From Congeria kusceri (lineage: Eukaryota > Mollusca > Bivalvia > Myida > Dreissenidae), in contig JAPFQT010000040.1 of assembly GCA_027627225.1 (NCBI GenBank), forward strand, positions 930,001 through 994,000: a stretch of 64,000 bases of DNA, given 5' to 3'. The notes beneath the pieces were generated by a model, which worked only from the letters and a program-made list of their open reading frames with translations, ran no database searches and was not told the origin of the DNA. This document shows positions 34,532-46,470 of this stretch, piece by piece. The translations under genes were made by a program, and so were the position numbers. The stretch's first letter is position 1. Every line of letters starts with the position of its first letter.

Positions 34532-34950
34532 GTAAGATGACCTTGATATCAACAACAGTCACAGCCTCAGTGACATGCTGTCCAAATGTAGTATGGCTGC
34601 ACCTTTGATCTCTAAGAATGGTTTAATGTGGTCAATCATTGTCCGTAGTTGTTTATTGTAGGTCATTCGCTGTCAAACATTTTGCTTACACAAACTTCTC
34701 TGAAACCACTGGATAAAAGAAACAATTGTTATTAAGCCGTCAAATAAAGTTGACAGACAAAATAAGTACAAAATGTAAATATTTAAAAATCAGTTTCTGT
34801 CTCATTGGAGTGCCTACTAAATGTATTAATTATTTTATCCAACAGATTTTTAAATTTAAAGTTTGAGTGTGAGTCCTTACAGAATTTAGTAAGAAACCAC
34901 ATTCGATACTGACCGTGGGCAACACCTTTCATGTGTTTAAGACAGGATTC

Positions 34951-35488
34951 GTATGGCTTTTACTATTGAAGATTGCAGAATATGACCGTTAATCAGTGGA
35001 ATTGTTTTAAAAATGACTTAACAAAAATCAAACCAGTTTACTTTTTGAGGAAGTGACAAGTGTGATATAATATTCAGTGTGGGATTCTCCTACATAATAA
35101 ACACTGTATTGACATAACGTTCATTTTATCAGTACACACTTCAACCAACTGCATTGGGTCTGTGTGATAATGTGGTTTCAATTAACTGATATTCAACTAC
35201 AAGCCTTCTTTGTGGTAGTGCAAAGTTGAAAGTAATCTAATACTCGCGTGACCTAATACTCACGTGACAGTTCACATAGTTACACTGTTTACTGGTATGA
35301 GACCACTGAACATCATTTGAATGTTATCTTGGTTTCTGTTCAGTTCGGAGTCTTTTCTTTCTGGATTATTGACACAGGCATTTAATTTGTTTTGTTTTTT
35401 CTAGAATATGTACCTATAAATGTTTTAACAAAGACACTGCGACATTGTTATATCAATTAAATTAAACTCATAAACGTTGAAAGTCAAA
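34951..35488 (+). promoter_or_regulatory. Upstream region and possible 5' UTR of the TRIM-like gene
   Basis: No TATA element is convincing. A polypyrimidine tract with acceptor (ttgttttttctag at about 35392-35404) suggests a 5' UTR exon starting near 35405, so the true promoter may lie further upstream. The start codon context CAAAATGG has A at -3 and G at +4, a good eukaryotic context. Two 'tactc.cgtgac' motifs lie near 35243-35270. Confidence 0.3.
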
Positions 35489-35799
35489 ATGGCTTCTGTT
35501 GCTAAACGTTCTCGTAGGGTTAAAGACTTTCTTTGCTCAGCCTGCATAGATCGGAATCTTGAGGAATCAGCAGACATTTATTGTGAAACTTGTCACAAGT
35601 TTTATTGTAAAACATGTGTTCAATTACATGGTCAGTTATTTACAAATCATACCACATGTGGAAGGGGTGAAATGATGAAGTGGCCAGTTTCCAAGGAAGT
35701 TGAGGACTTTCTACAGAAATGTGAACTACACAAGGATGAAAAACTGACACAGTTCTGCAATGACCACAGTCAGCTGTGCTGCACAAATTGTGATCACAG
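35489..35799 (+). CDS. TRIM-like gene, exon 1 (two B-boxes)
   Basis: Starts at the first ATG in good context; an upstream in-frame TTG at 35477 is not needed. Encodes MASVAKRSRRVKDFLCSAC and both zinc-binding boxes up to CDH. The donor is CACAG|gtatca, splitting a Ser codon (AG|T). Confidence 0.88.
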
Positions 35800-38700
35800 G
35801 TATCAAAGATATAATTATTGTTAAGATATCAATACATTTAATTTTAACAATTTAGAGCAACATGATTCAATCATATTTTATTCACTGCTAAATATTAACA
35901 ATGACACTGTTCTTTTAACAAATTCATATATTTATGTAATTAAGAAGTAGTGATTATTTTAGGACCATATTTATTAGTGTCACCAAGCATATGGTTTTAA
36001 ATCAGTTTAATTATAAACACTAATAATGTGTCAAACTATCAAGTTGAGAACTAAACAAATATCTCAAGAAATCATTGTATTAAAAAATAATTAACAGAAA
36101 TGCCAGATAACAGTTTAACAAACTGATTGTATTTGCTTGGAAACCAATAGCTAACTAAGTAAACTGGATGAATGTATAATCAGTTGAAGTACAGGTTGAA
36201 GTTAACTGTTCTATCAGCTACACATTTCATTATTTTTAAGCTCGACTATTCACAAAATAGTTCGAGCTATACCTCTCGCCCGTTCGTCGGCGTCAGCATA
36301 ATGCTCTGGTTAAGGTTTGCGTGCAACATGTCCATATCTCTGTAACTAATACAGATATTCAATTGAAACTTCACATATGTGTTCAGGGTCATTATGTGAG
36401 GTAACTGACCAAACCCATAACTCTGACCTGCAATTTAGCAGAATTTAGCCCCTTTTTGTACTTAGAAAATCAGGTTAAAGTTTGCGTGCAATAACTCCAT
36501 ATCTCTATATGTACTACTCCATATCTCTATATCTTCTACAGATATTCAACTGAAACTTCACACATGCCTTCAGGGTCATTATTTAAGGTCACTGGCCAAG
36601 AACCACAACTGTGACCAGTATTTTAACAGAATTATGCCCCTTTTTGCACTTAAAAAAATTCAGGTTAAGGTTTGTGTGCAAGAGAAAATTCAGGTTAAGG
36701 TTTGCTTGCAACAAGTACATATTTTTGTAACTACTACAGATTTTCAATTGAAACTTCACACATGTGTTTGGGGTCATTATGTGAGGTCACTAACCAAGGC
36801 CCATAACTCTGACCTGCAATTTAGCAGAATTGTGCCCCTTTTTTGTACTTAGAAAATCAGGTTAAAATGTGTGTGCAACAACTCCATATCTCTATATTTA
36901 CTACAGATATTCAGTTGAAACTTCGCACATGCCTTCAGGGTCATTATATATGGTCAGTGGCCAAGATTAATAACTGACCAGCAATTTAGCAGAATTATGC
37001 CCCTTTTTGTTCTTAGAAAAGTCAGGTTAAGGTTTGCGCGCAAGACAAAAATTCAGGTTAAGGTTTGTATGCAACAAGTACATATCTCTGTAACTACTAC
37101 AGATATTCAAATGAAAATTTACACAGTCTAAAGTCCAGTATATGCCCCCCCCCCCCACCCACCCACCCAAGTGCATTATGAACCCATTCTGTAGACAAAA
37201 TGAGAACTATATACATGATTTTTGTGGTGTTATTGCCTTTTTTTAAACTTATAATTTTTCTTTTTCAATATCTGTAAGAGGTATTAACCTAAAATTCAAC
37301 ATACCTCTTCACACTTATGAATTTATTCTTTAAACAAAAGACCAGAGTGCTATCAAATACGAGGTCGAGCATTTAGCACCTTACAATGACAAATTTTTTC
37401 GAAATGGGCTTCTACTTTTTAAATACTATTATAATTTTGTTTTCAGTCAATGCATTAAGGTGACACTTATTCCTGAGTCTGCCAAAAACCAGTCCACAGA
37501 CCTGCAGCAACTGTCTGTCGAACTCCAAGCTATTCGAAAAGAAATAAACAGCCTGCAAAATAGTCTGGAGGCCAGCAAGCAGTCTCTGCAGGGTTCATAT
37601 GATGAACATGACCGATATGTGGGGAAAGGAATCGATCAAAATATAAGTTCCAAGCTTAATGAATTTGATAAAAGTACTTATGAAAATGAGCAAAACATGA
37701 AAGAAGAAATGTCTAGGAAAATAATTAGCATGTTGGATGAACTTGATAATAGTACTGTAAAGGAAATGATGGAAATGAAAGATGAACATATGAGCCTGAA
37801 AGATTCTCTTAAGAGTGCTATTCACAACTGCACCGGGCTTCAGGATGACTTGAAACGGCTCCATGAAGCTATGCAGAAAATTGGGGATGATAAGGAACTC
37901 TCCTTTATAGCCAGCAAGAAATGTCTGCATAAAATACGACAGGCATTGACAGTGCTGGGGAAGTCAGACCAAGTATTCACCATGCAGAGGAAGTCTGAGC
38001 ACAATTTGAAAATATCAAATGATTCATCAGCATGCCGGATCCCAGCCATCTGTGTTCTCCCTGATGGTCAGATCCTTATTGCAGACACCAATAATAAGAA
38101 TGTAAAGCTGCTGGACCAGCAGTACCAGGTGCTCAGTCACTGGGATTGTCCTGTTAGTCCATGGGACATGTGTCATATCACATCCAGTGAGGTGGCTGTG
38201 ACTGTGACTGGTGGTCGGGAGGTCCAGTTTATCACAGTCAACAATGGGCAGCTGGCGAAGGGCAGGAAGCTTCAGCTACAACATCACTGTAGAGGTATTG
38301 CCCACCACCGGGGGGACCTGTATGTTACTTCTGGTAGAGCACTGTACAAGTACACACTGAGTGGGAAACTGGTCAGCAAGCTGTATGAGGATACATCATA
38401 TGATTTTATAGGTTAGAATCATGGCGGGTTCATCCGGATATTATTAGAAATATGTATCATAAAGTAATTGTAAGACTGCATAGTTGTAGAATGCACATGT
38501 GTCAGTTTAAGTTTACAACAGCAGTTAAGAATGATTTTCAGTATTATTGATTTATATATATGAGTAGTAATGTATTTTGACTGTCACTACATGGCATGTC
38601 TATAAATAGACACTGAGTGCTTTTCAATGACACACTTTGTGACCTATTATTTAAACTTTGTGATTTGGAAATTACTATACATGTATATTTATTTTTATAA

Positions 38701-39689
38701 CTAACATTGCTTCATAACATTATATTAAATCAATAAACCTCAAATTGTTGTATTTGAAATTTGAGAAATTTCCTTATTTATGTTTATAAAAAATTATAAA
38801 ATTAACAACAGTTACTGGCTTTTATAACTGGTGAAGAAGAACTAGATAGAAAAGTTCCAATCCCATTTGTTTTGAAACATTATTTTCTTCTAGTAAAATG
38901 TTACAAACATAACTACAGTCACAATTTTGTACGTGCACATGTATGAAATATGTTAGCTCGTGTCAATTTCTCTAATATGTCAGTATATTGTAATCATGTA
39001 TACATGTATAGGGAATCCATTATTACTGCATATAGTTACATCAGCTGACACATTCATGTGTACATGTTCATTGTACCGTGTAATTGTTTACATCTGTGTA
39101 ATTGTGGTAAATGCAATTCTAACTCACTAGTTAACATGTCAAACTTTTAGGCAATAAACTGATACAGAACCTTCCTGTCACACTAAAATATGTATTATTA
39201 TTGGATTTTATGCAGATCTTTAAGATGTGTAATTGTCTGTTTAACAACACATGAATAATACAATGTCACTGCAGTTTGTTTATTAACATTATTAAACATT
39301 TAAAGTAATTTAATATCTTGATGTGACTCTGTTTTGCAGTATACAAGTGTGCTGTGAGTCCCACTGGTGACATGATATACATCACCAACTGGGACCAGGG
39401 CAAGCTCCTCACCCTGGCCAGGGATGGGTCAGTACTCTCGACATTGACAGACCCTGAACTACAACTCCCACGTGCTGTACATGTGACACCTGCAGGCCAG
39501 GTGTTGGTCTGTGGATGGGGGTCCAACACTATCATACAGGTGGATAGGGAGGGCAGGAAGAAGCTGGCCACTCTGGCTACATACAGGGATGCAGTGAGGC
39601 GCCCAGTGTCAGTCTGCTACAACAGGCACACAGCCTCCATCATTGTGGGACAATATGACAACAACATCCTGGTGTTCAAAGTGCAATAG
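35489..39689 (+). CDS. B-box/coiled-coil/NHL-like propeller protein (TRIM-like, no RING), 541 aa
   Basis: Three exons, 35489-35799, 37447-38411 and 39340-39689, join in frame (phase 2, then phase 1) across canonical GT-AG introns and end at TAG. The 541-residue product has a B-box 1-like zinc site (C16, C19, C32, C35, C40, C43, H47, H54), a B-box 2 (C78, H81, C90, H93, C98, C101, H103, C106, with shorter final spacing than usual), a long coiled coil (about 120-270) and a C-terminal beta-propeller of NHL type (about 295-541) with repeats such as LPDGQILIADTNN and VTPAGQVLVCGWG. There is no N-terminal RING, so it is not obviously an E3 ligase by itself. Such RING-less TRIM-like proteins are expanded in bivalves and are proposed to act as cytoplasmic scaffolds, partly in immune or stress responses. 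No signal peptide or membrane segment. The gene appears intact; GC content rises sharply in exon 3. Confidence 0.9.
36239..37110 (+). mobile_element. 'GCTCGACTATTC' tandem-core element in intron 1
   Basis: The head AGCTCGACTATTCacaaaATAGTTCGAGCT at 36239 is followed by about five units with 'gtttgcgtgcaacaa', 'ccatatctctgtaact', 'cttcagggtcatta' and 'ttatgccccttttt', the core type of 16.1-18.0 kb. No tail was identified; the core fades near 37110, before a C-rich tract (37143-37170). It has the same orientation as the host gene. Confidence 0.65.
37447..38411 (+). CDS. TRIM-like gene, exon 2 (coiled coil and first propeller blades)
   Basis: The acceptor tttgttttcag precedes T-CAA-TGC, completing the last B-box Cys. 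A long charged coil (IRKEINSLQNSLEASKQ, onwards) leads into SACRIPAICVLPDGQILIAD, the first clear propeller strand set. The donor is ATAG|gttaga, phase 1. Confidence 0.9.
38412..39339. other. Intron 2 of the TRIM-like gene
   Basis: AT-rich, with no element head or RNA motif recognised. Confidence 0.7.
39340..39689 (+). CDS. TRIM-like gene, exon 3 (C-terminal propeller)
   Basis: The acceptor ctctgttttgcag joins G|TA to give Val-Tyr-Lys-Cys. Encodes AVSPTGDMIYITNWDQGKL, HVTPAGQVLVCGWGSN and a closing SIIVGQYDNNILVFKVQ before TAG. No clear AATAAA was seen in the following 700 bp, so the 3' UTR end is unknown. Confidence 0.9.
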
Positions 39690-40925
39690 CTTACTTTTAC
39701 ATGTATCAGACATTTGTGTAATAACAAATATGTTTATCTTAAAATGACAGTTTGTAAGTTAGATATGATATATTGTGTTATATTTCTGTATAATATACTT
39801 TTATCATAATTATGACAGTATGACTTTGGAGCCAATATTCTGTGTTATTTGTATCAAATAAGTGTTTTTGCATTTGTCCTTAACTTAACAAGTTATATAT
39901 GATGTATTTTAAAGGACAAATACCTGGTACAATTTTAATTTAGGAGTCAATGTGTGTACAGAAATATATATGTACAATGTACATGACAATTGCTATTTTT
40001 AGACTGTCATTTGTACACATATTTGAGAAATGTATTTGATCAATTACCTGAAAACATGACACTGTAATTTTATATAAATACTTGTTTTTGAAATATGAAG
40101 GATTTATTTTAATTTTCTGCATTGAAAAGACATTGATGATTTGAGTATTGTTTAGTTTAATCATATAAAAAGAAAACATGATGTTAAATTGGTTAATTTT
40201 ATTTAGTTTTATACTGATTATGATTTAACATTGTTTATTATAACATTGATACTTGTGCTGGAAGTTAAGTGAAAACAATCAGACATAAATAACTTACCTG
40301 CTTGTAGTGTTGGATGTTTCTTGATTGAGAGTTTTGAACATTTTAATTTTCATTATATTTTTTTATACAAAACAACAAAATCTGCAATAGATAAGGGCAG
40401 AAAAGTAACTTTCAAAACTGGCATCATTTGTTCAGTTTTCATCAACAAAGCTGACATTGCAATGAAACTGTATTACTGAATGACATTATTGCTACACCTG
40501 TTACACTTGCGTGATTTAATGGCAAGGGAAGATGACTTGTAGTTTGATAATGTTTGTCTAAGCCATTATGAAATCTAAATTGTGTTTCATGTATAAGCTA
40601 GTTAACAATGATTTTGCTGTTGTATTGTGCAGTAACTGCTGTTCAAACTATTTGGGACTAAAAGTGAGTGCTGCCCTGACTGCGCAAACTGTTAAAAAAT
40701 ATGTTCAACAGTCTCTTCGTACTCACAGTTTCATTTTTATTGCTGCCAACGGTCTTTTGAGAGCTTAGCTTGTGTTTCTCTAATAAAAATTCTGGTGAAA
40801 CCATTGTGAAGCCTGCCACATTTATGACCTTGTGGAATTTCAAGGAATAGACACTTAATTTGAAATCGGTCATCAAGCTTTCTGGAAAGTTGTCATCTCC
40901 GAGTGCTCCAAAAACAGATATCGAG
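39690..40925. other. 3' flank of the TRIM-like gene; nothing else recognised
   Basis: AT-rich sequence. A weak AATAAA-like signal (ctaataaaaatt) lies at about 40780 but is too far away for confident assignment. The frame at 40568-40768 has no motif. Confidence 0.4.
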
Positions 40926-41730
40926 GTTGTGAATGTGATTTTGAAGTCTGACATGAAACAACGATAGACGAATGGAGCACATACTTGAAGAGACTGTACT
41001 CGTTTGCAGAGAACCCTGAGTTTGATGCCAACCACAAACATTTCGTAGATCAATGTGTTACATCTAATCGTAAGACATCAATCAAAACCACTCCAACTGA
41101 GAGCTTTGCTAGGAAACAAGCAACAGAGACCTGCAGAGGCTAATCAATGGTCTACTGAACAACACAAGTCTACAATCCAATCAACGCCATCACCTACGAG
41201 CGCCTGAAGTGTGGCAGTCTCGAACTAACATCTTGTCTGGATGCTGTTAAATTCAGTAATGTTTGATATAAACTTACCGGCCGGTTTCAAGCATGGCCTT
41301 ACAGTGACATTACAGAAAGGAAGGGGAAACACTAACAGACTCTAACAGCTTCAGAGTTATATCGCTTATACCAGTGATATCAAAATTGCTCCAAAAGCTG
41401 ACAATTCACTGCATCTAGAACACACAAACTCGGTCAAATTTAAACAACCTGCTGTATGGATTCCAGAAGCACAAGAGCTGCAAAATGGCCCTGTACATTC
41501 TTCAAGTAGCCCATGATTTCTGTTGCCAATGTGGAAGCAGTCTGAACATATGTTGGAGTACAGTCTGCAAAAATGCACAAGCCGTGTCTCACATGGATGC
41601 GTGTTAAAGCCTTTCCCAAATGAGCAGGGTACCAGACATATCAGGGATAATACCTCTACGACATTGAAAGCACCAAGCAGGCGATCACACAGCGTTCGGA
41701 AGGTACTGTGAAAACCTAACATTGCTTCTG
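40926..41730 (+). pseudogene. Decayed non-LTR reverse transcriptase fragment
   Basis: Pieces in different frames recall the region before and at the start of a LINE RT domain: DEWSTYLKRLYSFAE, AGFKHGLTVTLQKGRGN, then SFRVISLIPVISKLLQKLT and LLYGFQKHKSCKMALYILQ. In active elements the last two correspond to 'YRxIxL.SxxxKLxEKxI' and 'GFqkhkSC..A'. Several stops and frameshifts separate them and the catalytic motif is not found. It is a different LINE from the one at 23-25.7 kb. Open frames on the minus strand here are antisense shadows. Confidence 0.65.
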
Positions 41731-42774
41731 AGATTTTTACGATAGCTCAGACACATTGACCTGACACTCCCAAACTCTATTAGCATTAATTACGCGCTTG
41801 AATTATAACCTATATTAAAGGGTGATGTATATTAAGAGACGTATTTGAAATTGAAATAATGCTTTGCCGTGTAGCGAGGGTGTTTTGTTGGAGGGTAAAT
41901 AAATATATAAAAATTCAGACAGTCCCTCTTTAATACTTGGTTTTGTTCGTGCATTTGTTCCGTGCGTGATGCCATAACTGTATTTTCAATGGAATACTCT
42001 TACATCAATTTAATTAGATCCAAATACAGAAACTAAGTATTCATCATAACAGATTATTTGTATATTCATGCATAAAAGGTCAGTGTCAGGTTAATGTGTC
42101 CGAGCTATACCACTGTTCTTTCCACAGCTCTGTTCGGATGCAAACTACGGAACACGGTCTCCAATGTAGACATGTAGCAGTTAAAATAGCCCATCACTAC
42201 TGTCTAAAATGTGCTCAAGATCTGCCCCACTTTGCTGGCTTGGACACGGGTACCTATCTGATGGGAATGTCGTCTCTTGAAGTGCACATAAGCCTCTACA
42301 GTCGTTTTTCTTGGAACACTATGTGTATTTCCTCTGAATGGCTAATGTCAGCTACATGGCATGCTTAAAAAATAAAAGCGTATTTCCAGCAAAAGCGTCA
42401 TGGACGTCAGTCTGTAAGCAGGCAATACACATGTATGAGGAAGGACAATGCCGCTCTGTACTACAACAAAACAGTACCCACAGATTTTGGTCATGCGTGT
42501 AGAACTGCTTTATTAACTAAATGTATATGATTCATACAACCTTAATTGTCTGCAGAAATCTTGTATAACATTGTCTAAAATTATTTTGCAAACACCAAGT
42601 ACATCTGTGCAAAGTGTGAAGAAAATGAACCCAGATAACACTGTCCTTTAAGGGACACTTATTTCTGTATTACGTTGAAGTGTTCCACCCTGTCATATTT
42701 GTAGGGAGCAAGAATGGGCAACGCAACATAAATATTTTCCAGTGCTTAGTTTTAATCTATTTATTTTAGCTCGA
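41731..42774 (+). other. Unrecognised sequence with one 90-codon frame
   Basis: An acceptor-like ctttccacag at about 42127 and a frame at 42096-42368 containing CRHVAVKIAHHYCLKCAQ end close to an AATAAA (about 42370). It could be a terminal exon of an unknown gene or LINE-derived debris. I do not recognise it, and nothing joins to it with confidence. Confidence 0.2.
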
Positions 42775-42952
42775 TTGCATAGAAAGCCTAAGGCTTATTT
42801 AGAGACAATCTCTAGTCCGTTTCCTGTGTAGAACCAGTACTTGGTGTTTTTAGGGGAGATCTTGAGAATGCTCCCAGAGTGGGGATCGAACCCAGGCCCT
42901 CCAGATCGCTAGGCGGACACCATATCCACTACGCCACCGCGACTTCCAGTGC
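42775..42952 (-). mobile_element. tRNA-derived SINE (family C)
   Basis: The reverse complement begins GTCGCGGTGGCGTAGTGGAT (A-box region) and continues to GGGTTCGATCCCC (B box), then a body containing ACACCAAGTACTGGTTCT and 'acaggaaacgg'. A second copy in the same orientation lies at 55590-55752, and diverged pieces lie at 44.8 and 45.3 kb. Confidence 0.7.
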
Positions 42953-44199
42953 TAATGTACTCTTTCTTCTGTTTAGGGTTTAGGGTCACTATTTTACTTT
43001 ACATTATACTCATGATATGTTTGCATTTTCTTGTGTTTATTGTATTCATGTTTGTACATTAGATTCCATTTCCTATGCATTTTCTGTTCTGTGTAACGGA
43101 TGTATGTTAACCTTCGGACAATGGAGCCAATTAAGACATATAATTATTTTTTATGTATTTAAACATTTATTGAAAATGCATTGATGACATAATTAAACAT
43201 ATGTGATGATTGTTCTACTGTTATTATTATGTAGCATGTTATAACAACAAACTTTATATTGTGCGTGTGAATACAATTTTGATTCTTTCACCTTTGTCTT
43301 TGATGTCATGTATAAACATTGAACTAACTGTTTATATTATTTAAACTTGTACGTGATTACTGCTATATTGTTCAGTGACAAGGTGTTGATATGCAGATAA
43401 TTATTACATTAAATAACGTTAACAGTTAAAATAGCATATACAAATAACCATTTAGCCTGTAAAGTATGGAACAAAAGGTAGATACCTTAATTGAAGGTAT
43501 TAAAAAACTGCTCATGCACAAATTCGCCTTATGAACAAAAAACAGTTCTTTTGTTACGTCCCTTTGTCCGTCATAATAAATTATGTTAAAATATTACTGT
43601 ATACTTATAAAGGTAATTTTACTGTCAGTCAGTAATGGAACAGGGTAACTTTTCTCTGCAATTCGTATGCATAAATCAAAAACGTCATGATCAGTGTTTC
43701 TCTGATTAATTTAAAGGCACTAACAAGGTCTAAAAAGTAAAACTTGTCATTAAAAAAAGAAATAACAAAAGTCATTTTGAAAGTTTAACTAAGAAATAAC
43801 AAACACATAAAATAAAGCATTATAAGCCTAACAATTATAAACATGTACAAAAATGTATGGTATTTAAACAGTTTTAAATTCAGTTTGATGTTGACACTTT
43901 TACGCTATGAAACTAGCTGAAATTCCTCATCTTTTGTGTGGAATATCGTGTATATCACCAAATGTTAATGGTTAATAGTCGGATGTCATTTGCGTTGCCA
44001 TGACATTGGGCAATTACAAATCTTGTGTTTGCAAAACGTTTTACTTGGTGTGTTTCTTCAATAAACAGTTTCCAGCAAACCAGTTGTTTCTATCAATGGA
44101 TTCAAAAATTATTTCACGGAAATGTTCTTTTGGTTCTTTTGTCCTCTACCAAAATACTTCAAATTATTTTGATTTGTGATTTGTTAAAAAACATTTGCC
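42953..44199. other. No gene recognised
   Basis: AT-rich sequence without a supported exon or repeat boundary. Confidence 0.4.
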
Positions 44200-44480
44200 A
44201 CCCGGGGGGGGGGGGCATTTTCCTTATATGACCATTTTGATTCAAAATAATTTGGAAGAGGGTCACCCAAGCAACATTTGTGTGAAATTATTTTAAAAAA
44301 AATTCAAACAGTGGTTTCTCATATTTTCAATTTTTTAAATATAGCCATTCTAGGAAATCTTTTCAAGGACCATCACAGGAACATTCCTGCCAAGTTAGAT
44401 TTAAAGTCGCTAAGCGGTTTCAGAAAAGTTGTAAAGTAAATGGTTGACGACGACGACAGACGATATTAATATGGAAGTCC
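44200..44480 (+). mobile_element. Fragment of 'AGCTCACCTGAGC' family, subtype 1 core
   Basis: Matches the 30.7-31.4 kb core: 'gagggtcacccaagcaacattt', 'aatatagccattctaggaaa', 'ccaagttagatttaaag', 'agcggtttcagaaaag' and 'ttgacgacgacgacagacg'. It begins after a G12 run (44204 region). Head and tail are lost or strongly diverged. Confidence 0.55.
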
Positions 44481-44644
44481 ACTCTTCTGAGTCAGAAGCT
44501 ATACCTCATCTTGATTTTCGGTACTAAATCGCTCGTTTATCGCCGCTAACTAAAAACAGTTTCACATAGCATCATACCCTTTCTAAACCTAAGAAACATA
44601 ATAATTCATGAAATGTACTTAATCTGAAATGAGCATATAACAGT

Positions 44645-44732
44645 TAGGACTAGAATAAACCAAAGTCATAGACACTATGACTCATAGCCGGTTTATTCTA
44701 GTCCTAGATGTGTCGAGGATTGTTCTCGACAC
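44645..44732. repeat. Two adjacent perfect hairpins
   Basis: TAGGACTAGAATAAACC (44645-44661) is inverted at 44690-44706. Directly after it, GTGTCGAG-gattgtt-CTCGACAC forms a second hairpin (44710-44732). The first resembles a very short foldback MITE. Confidence 0.7.
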
Positions 44733-44794
44733 AGGCCATCATCTTGCAGGATCAAATGTTGTTTCAGTCACCAGTATGTGGCTTATTTAAACAT

Positions 44795-45415
44795 TTCCGA
44801 GTTTGTTTCCTGGGTAGAACCAGTACTATGTGCGAAAGATTCACTACATTACTGTGAATTCATTTGATAATTAATAGTGGATTGGAATATGCTTAGGTTT
44901 TTGTCATGTGTTTAATGTCTCTAATTAGATAGAGAGACCTGAACAGTGTGGACTGACACCTGCATATGTGGTCGAGGATTTGAGACTGTGGTAGAAAGTG
45001 AAACATTGATGCCAGAACAACACTGTGAAGAACTGTTGGGTTATGGTATGTTTTATATATGGGTAATGTATGATTAATATTTCTGTTTGATTTCCAACCA
45101 TTCTATTGAATTAAAATTAAATATAATCATCTTGATTTCAGGTTTGGAAAAACTATCTTCCTTGTTCATGATCATAGTGTTCACAGATAAAGTAGATCAG
45201 ATTTCTTCAGTGGTGTTCTTAATAATGGGCTCGAAGCTATTTTGACTTGATCATATTGATACCTGAGACATAATGCAATGCATTTGAGTCATATTTCTGG
45301 TTAGAACCAGAACTTAGTGACTTTCAGATAGATAATCTGTCCGCATGAATTAAGGCCCCAGTCGTAAGTCAGACACCACACCCATGATCTCGCCATGACC
45401 CAGTAACGGCAATTA
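44795..45415 (-). mobile_element. Diverged SINE family C pieces
   Basis: 'gtttcctgggtagaaccagtact' at about 44810 and 'ttctggttagaaccagaacttagtg ... gacaccacacccatgatctcgccatgac' at about 45295-45405 match the body and tRNA-like head of family C in the same orientation. They are separate degraded copies on either side of the exon at 44947-45045. Confidence 0.5.
44947..45045 (+). CDS. Candidate exon, thrombospondin type 1-like module (first half)
   Basis: The acceptor ctgaacag is followed by WTDTCICGRGFET..SETLMPEQHCEELLGY and donor TATG|gtatgt, phase 1. W-T-D-x-C-x-C-G-R-G-F-E-T..C follows the TSP1 start. It joins in frame to the next exon at 45511, where C-L-H-S-Q-C completes the module. 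Likely part of an extracellular multidomain protein on the + strand. The preceding exon was not found, so gene identity is unknown. Confidence 0.55.
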
Positions 45416-45510
45416 TTTTCCAGACGATAGAGGCAAATTACGTAATGGGTTGTTGAAAGTTTGTTTCATATGGCTGGATGTATAACTACTTTCATTTTTT
45501 CTACAAATAG

Positions 45511-45570
45511 GTATGGGACCTGCTTGCCTGCACAGCCAGTGTCCTGGCCTGGATGCCTCACACGGAATGA
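45511..45570 (+). CDS. Candidate exon, TSP1-like module (second half)
   Basis: 60 nt between acceptor ttctacaaatag and donor AATGA|gtaagt, entered and left in phase 1. Encodes MGPACLHSQCPGLDASHGM after the split Gly codon, supplying the C-terminal cysteines of the module begun at 44947. A symmetric 1-1 exon is typical of shuffled extracellular domains. Confidence 0.5.
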   Translation, partial: VWDLLACTASVLAWMPHTE

Positions 45571-46470
45571 GTAAGTTCCCACATATTTTTACAATCGTAC
45601 CTTATTATTGTTGTTGAAAATAAGGCTGTCGGTTTTAATCTGTGTATATTCCTGTCTTTCAGGCTATCTGTGTGTCTGTTCCCATTTTAATTAGTTAAAA
45701 ATACTTTTTAAAGCCGCACAAAAGGGGTAAATGGTCGAAATCAGATTATTGAATCAGACGGTACTCTTATCATCTGTCTTAGCATGTGTAATTATCTTAT
45801 TTTCTGTCTTAGCATGTGTTTACGTTAGTTTATAACTTTCGTCAGAAGCTGGATACTGATTATTGCAAAAACACTGCTCCTCCAAGTAAAACTGTTCATA
45901 AACACTAGCTTTATTTACTGCCGAATTTCATGGCGATGCGGATTTAATCCTTCTATTCACCGTTGACATTCGGCAAACTGCAAGATATACTACATAAATC
46001 ACAAGGAACTTCGGCTAGTTTCATAGTACAGAAAATGTCAACACCAAACTAAACTTCAAGCTGTTCAAACTCCATTTATTGTATGAAGATGTGTTTTAGT
46101 GTTTCGCACATGATGCATTATGTGATAATTTATGTTTGTTATCTCAGCATTAAACTTTTAGTGTTTGGTTGAACGTGTATCACCTTGTTAGCGCCTTTAA
46201 AATGAGGGTTTTTCAATGAAGTGGAAAATACAAGCTTTCTTCAGTGCATGTATTTACATTATGTCCTTACTAGATTGATTTCCCCCAAAGTTATTTTTTG
46301 TTAAGCTTTAGGTCTTGTTACAAATGGCGTTATTTATTTACTCATGTCTTAGGAGATGTTTGGTACATATTTGTAACATAATTAGGCATTTTCAACTTTG
46401 TTTGATATTAATCAGCCTGGATAACACATTGTTTGATTTGTTGTAGCATGATGGTTACTTTAATATTTAG

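Larger units (their letters stand above)
32283..34950 (+). repeat. Tandem duplication of about 1 kb carrying a TSP1-like exon
   Basis: Upstream blocks 32283-32460 and 33230-33350 match ('catacagagt', 'gtgtgtgccatagaaa', 'tggggtggtc', 'gtgttaag..ttttacatgatt'). Downstream blocks 32540-33180 and 34360-34935 also match, including the intron after each exon ('gtaagatga', 'tgtggtcartcattgtc', 'tgctgtccaaatgt'). The second unit is longer because an 'ATGCCCCCAC' element (33560-34292) inserted into it. Confidence 0.75.

Noticed and set aside
41366..41722. 118-residue Cys-rich frame on the minus strand
   Set aside because: It is antisense to a decayed reverse transcriptase fragment on the plus strand.
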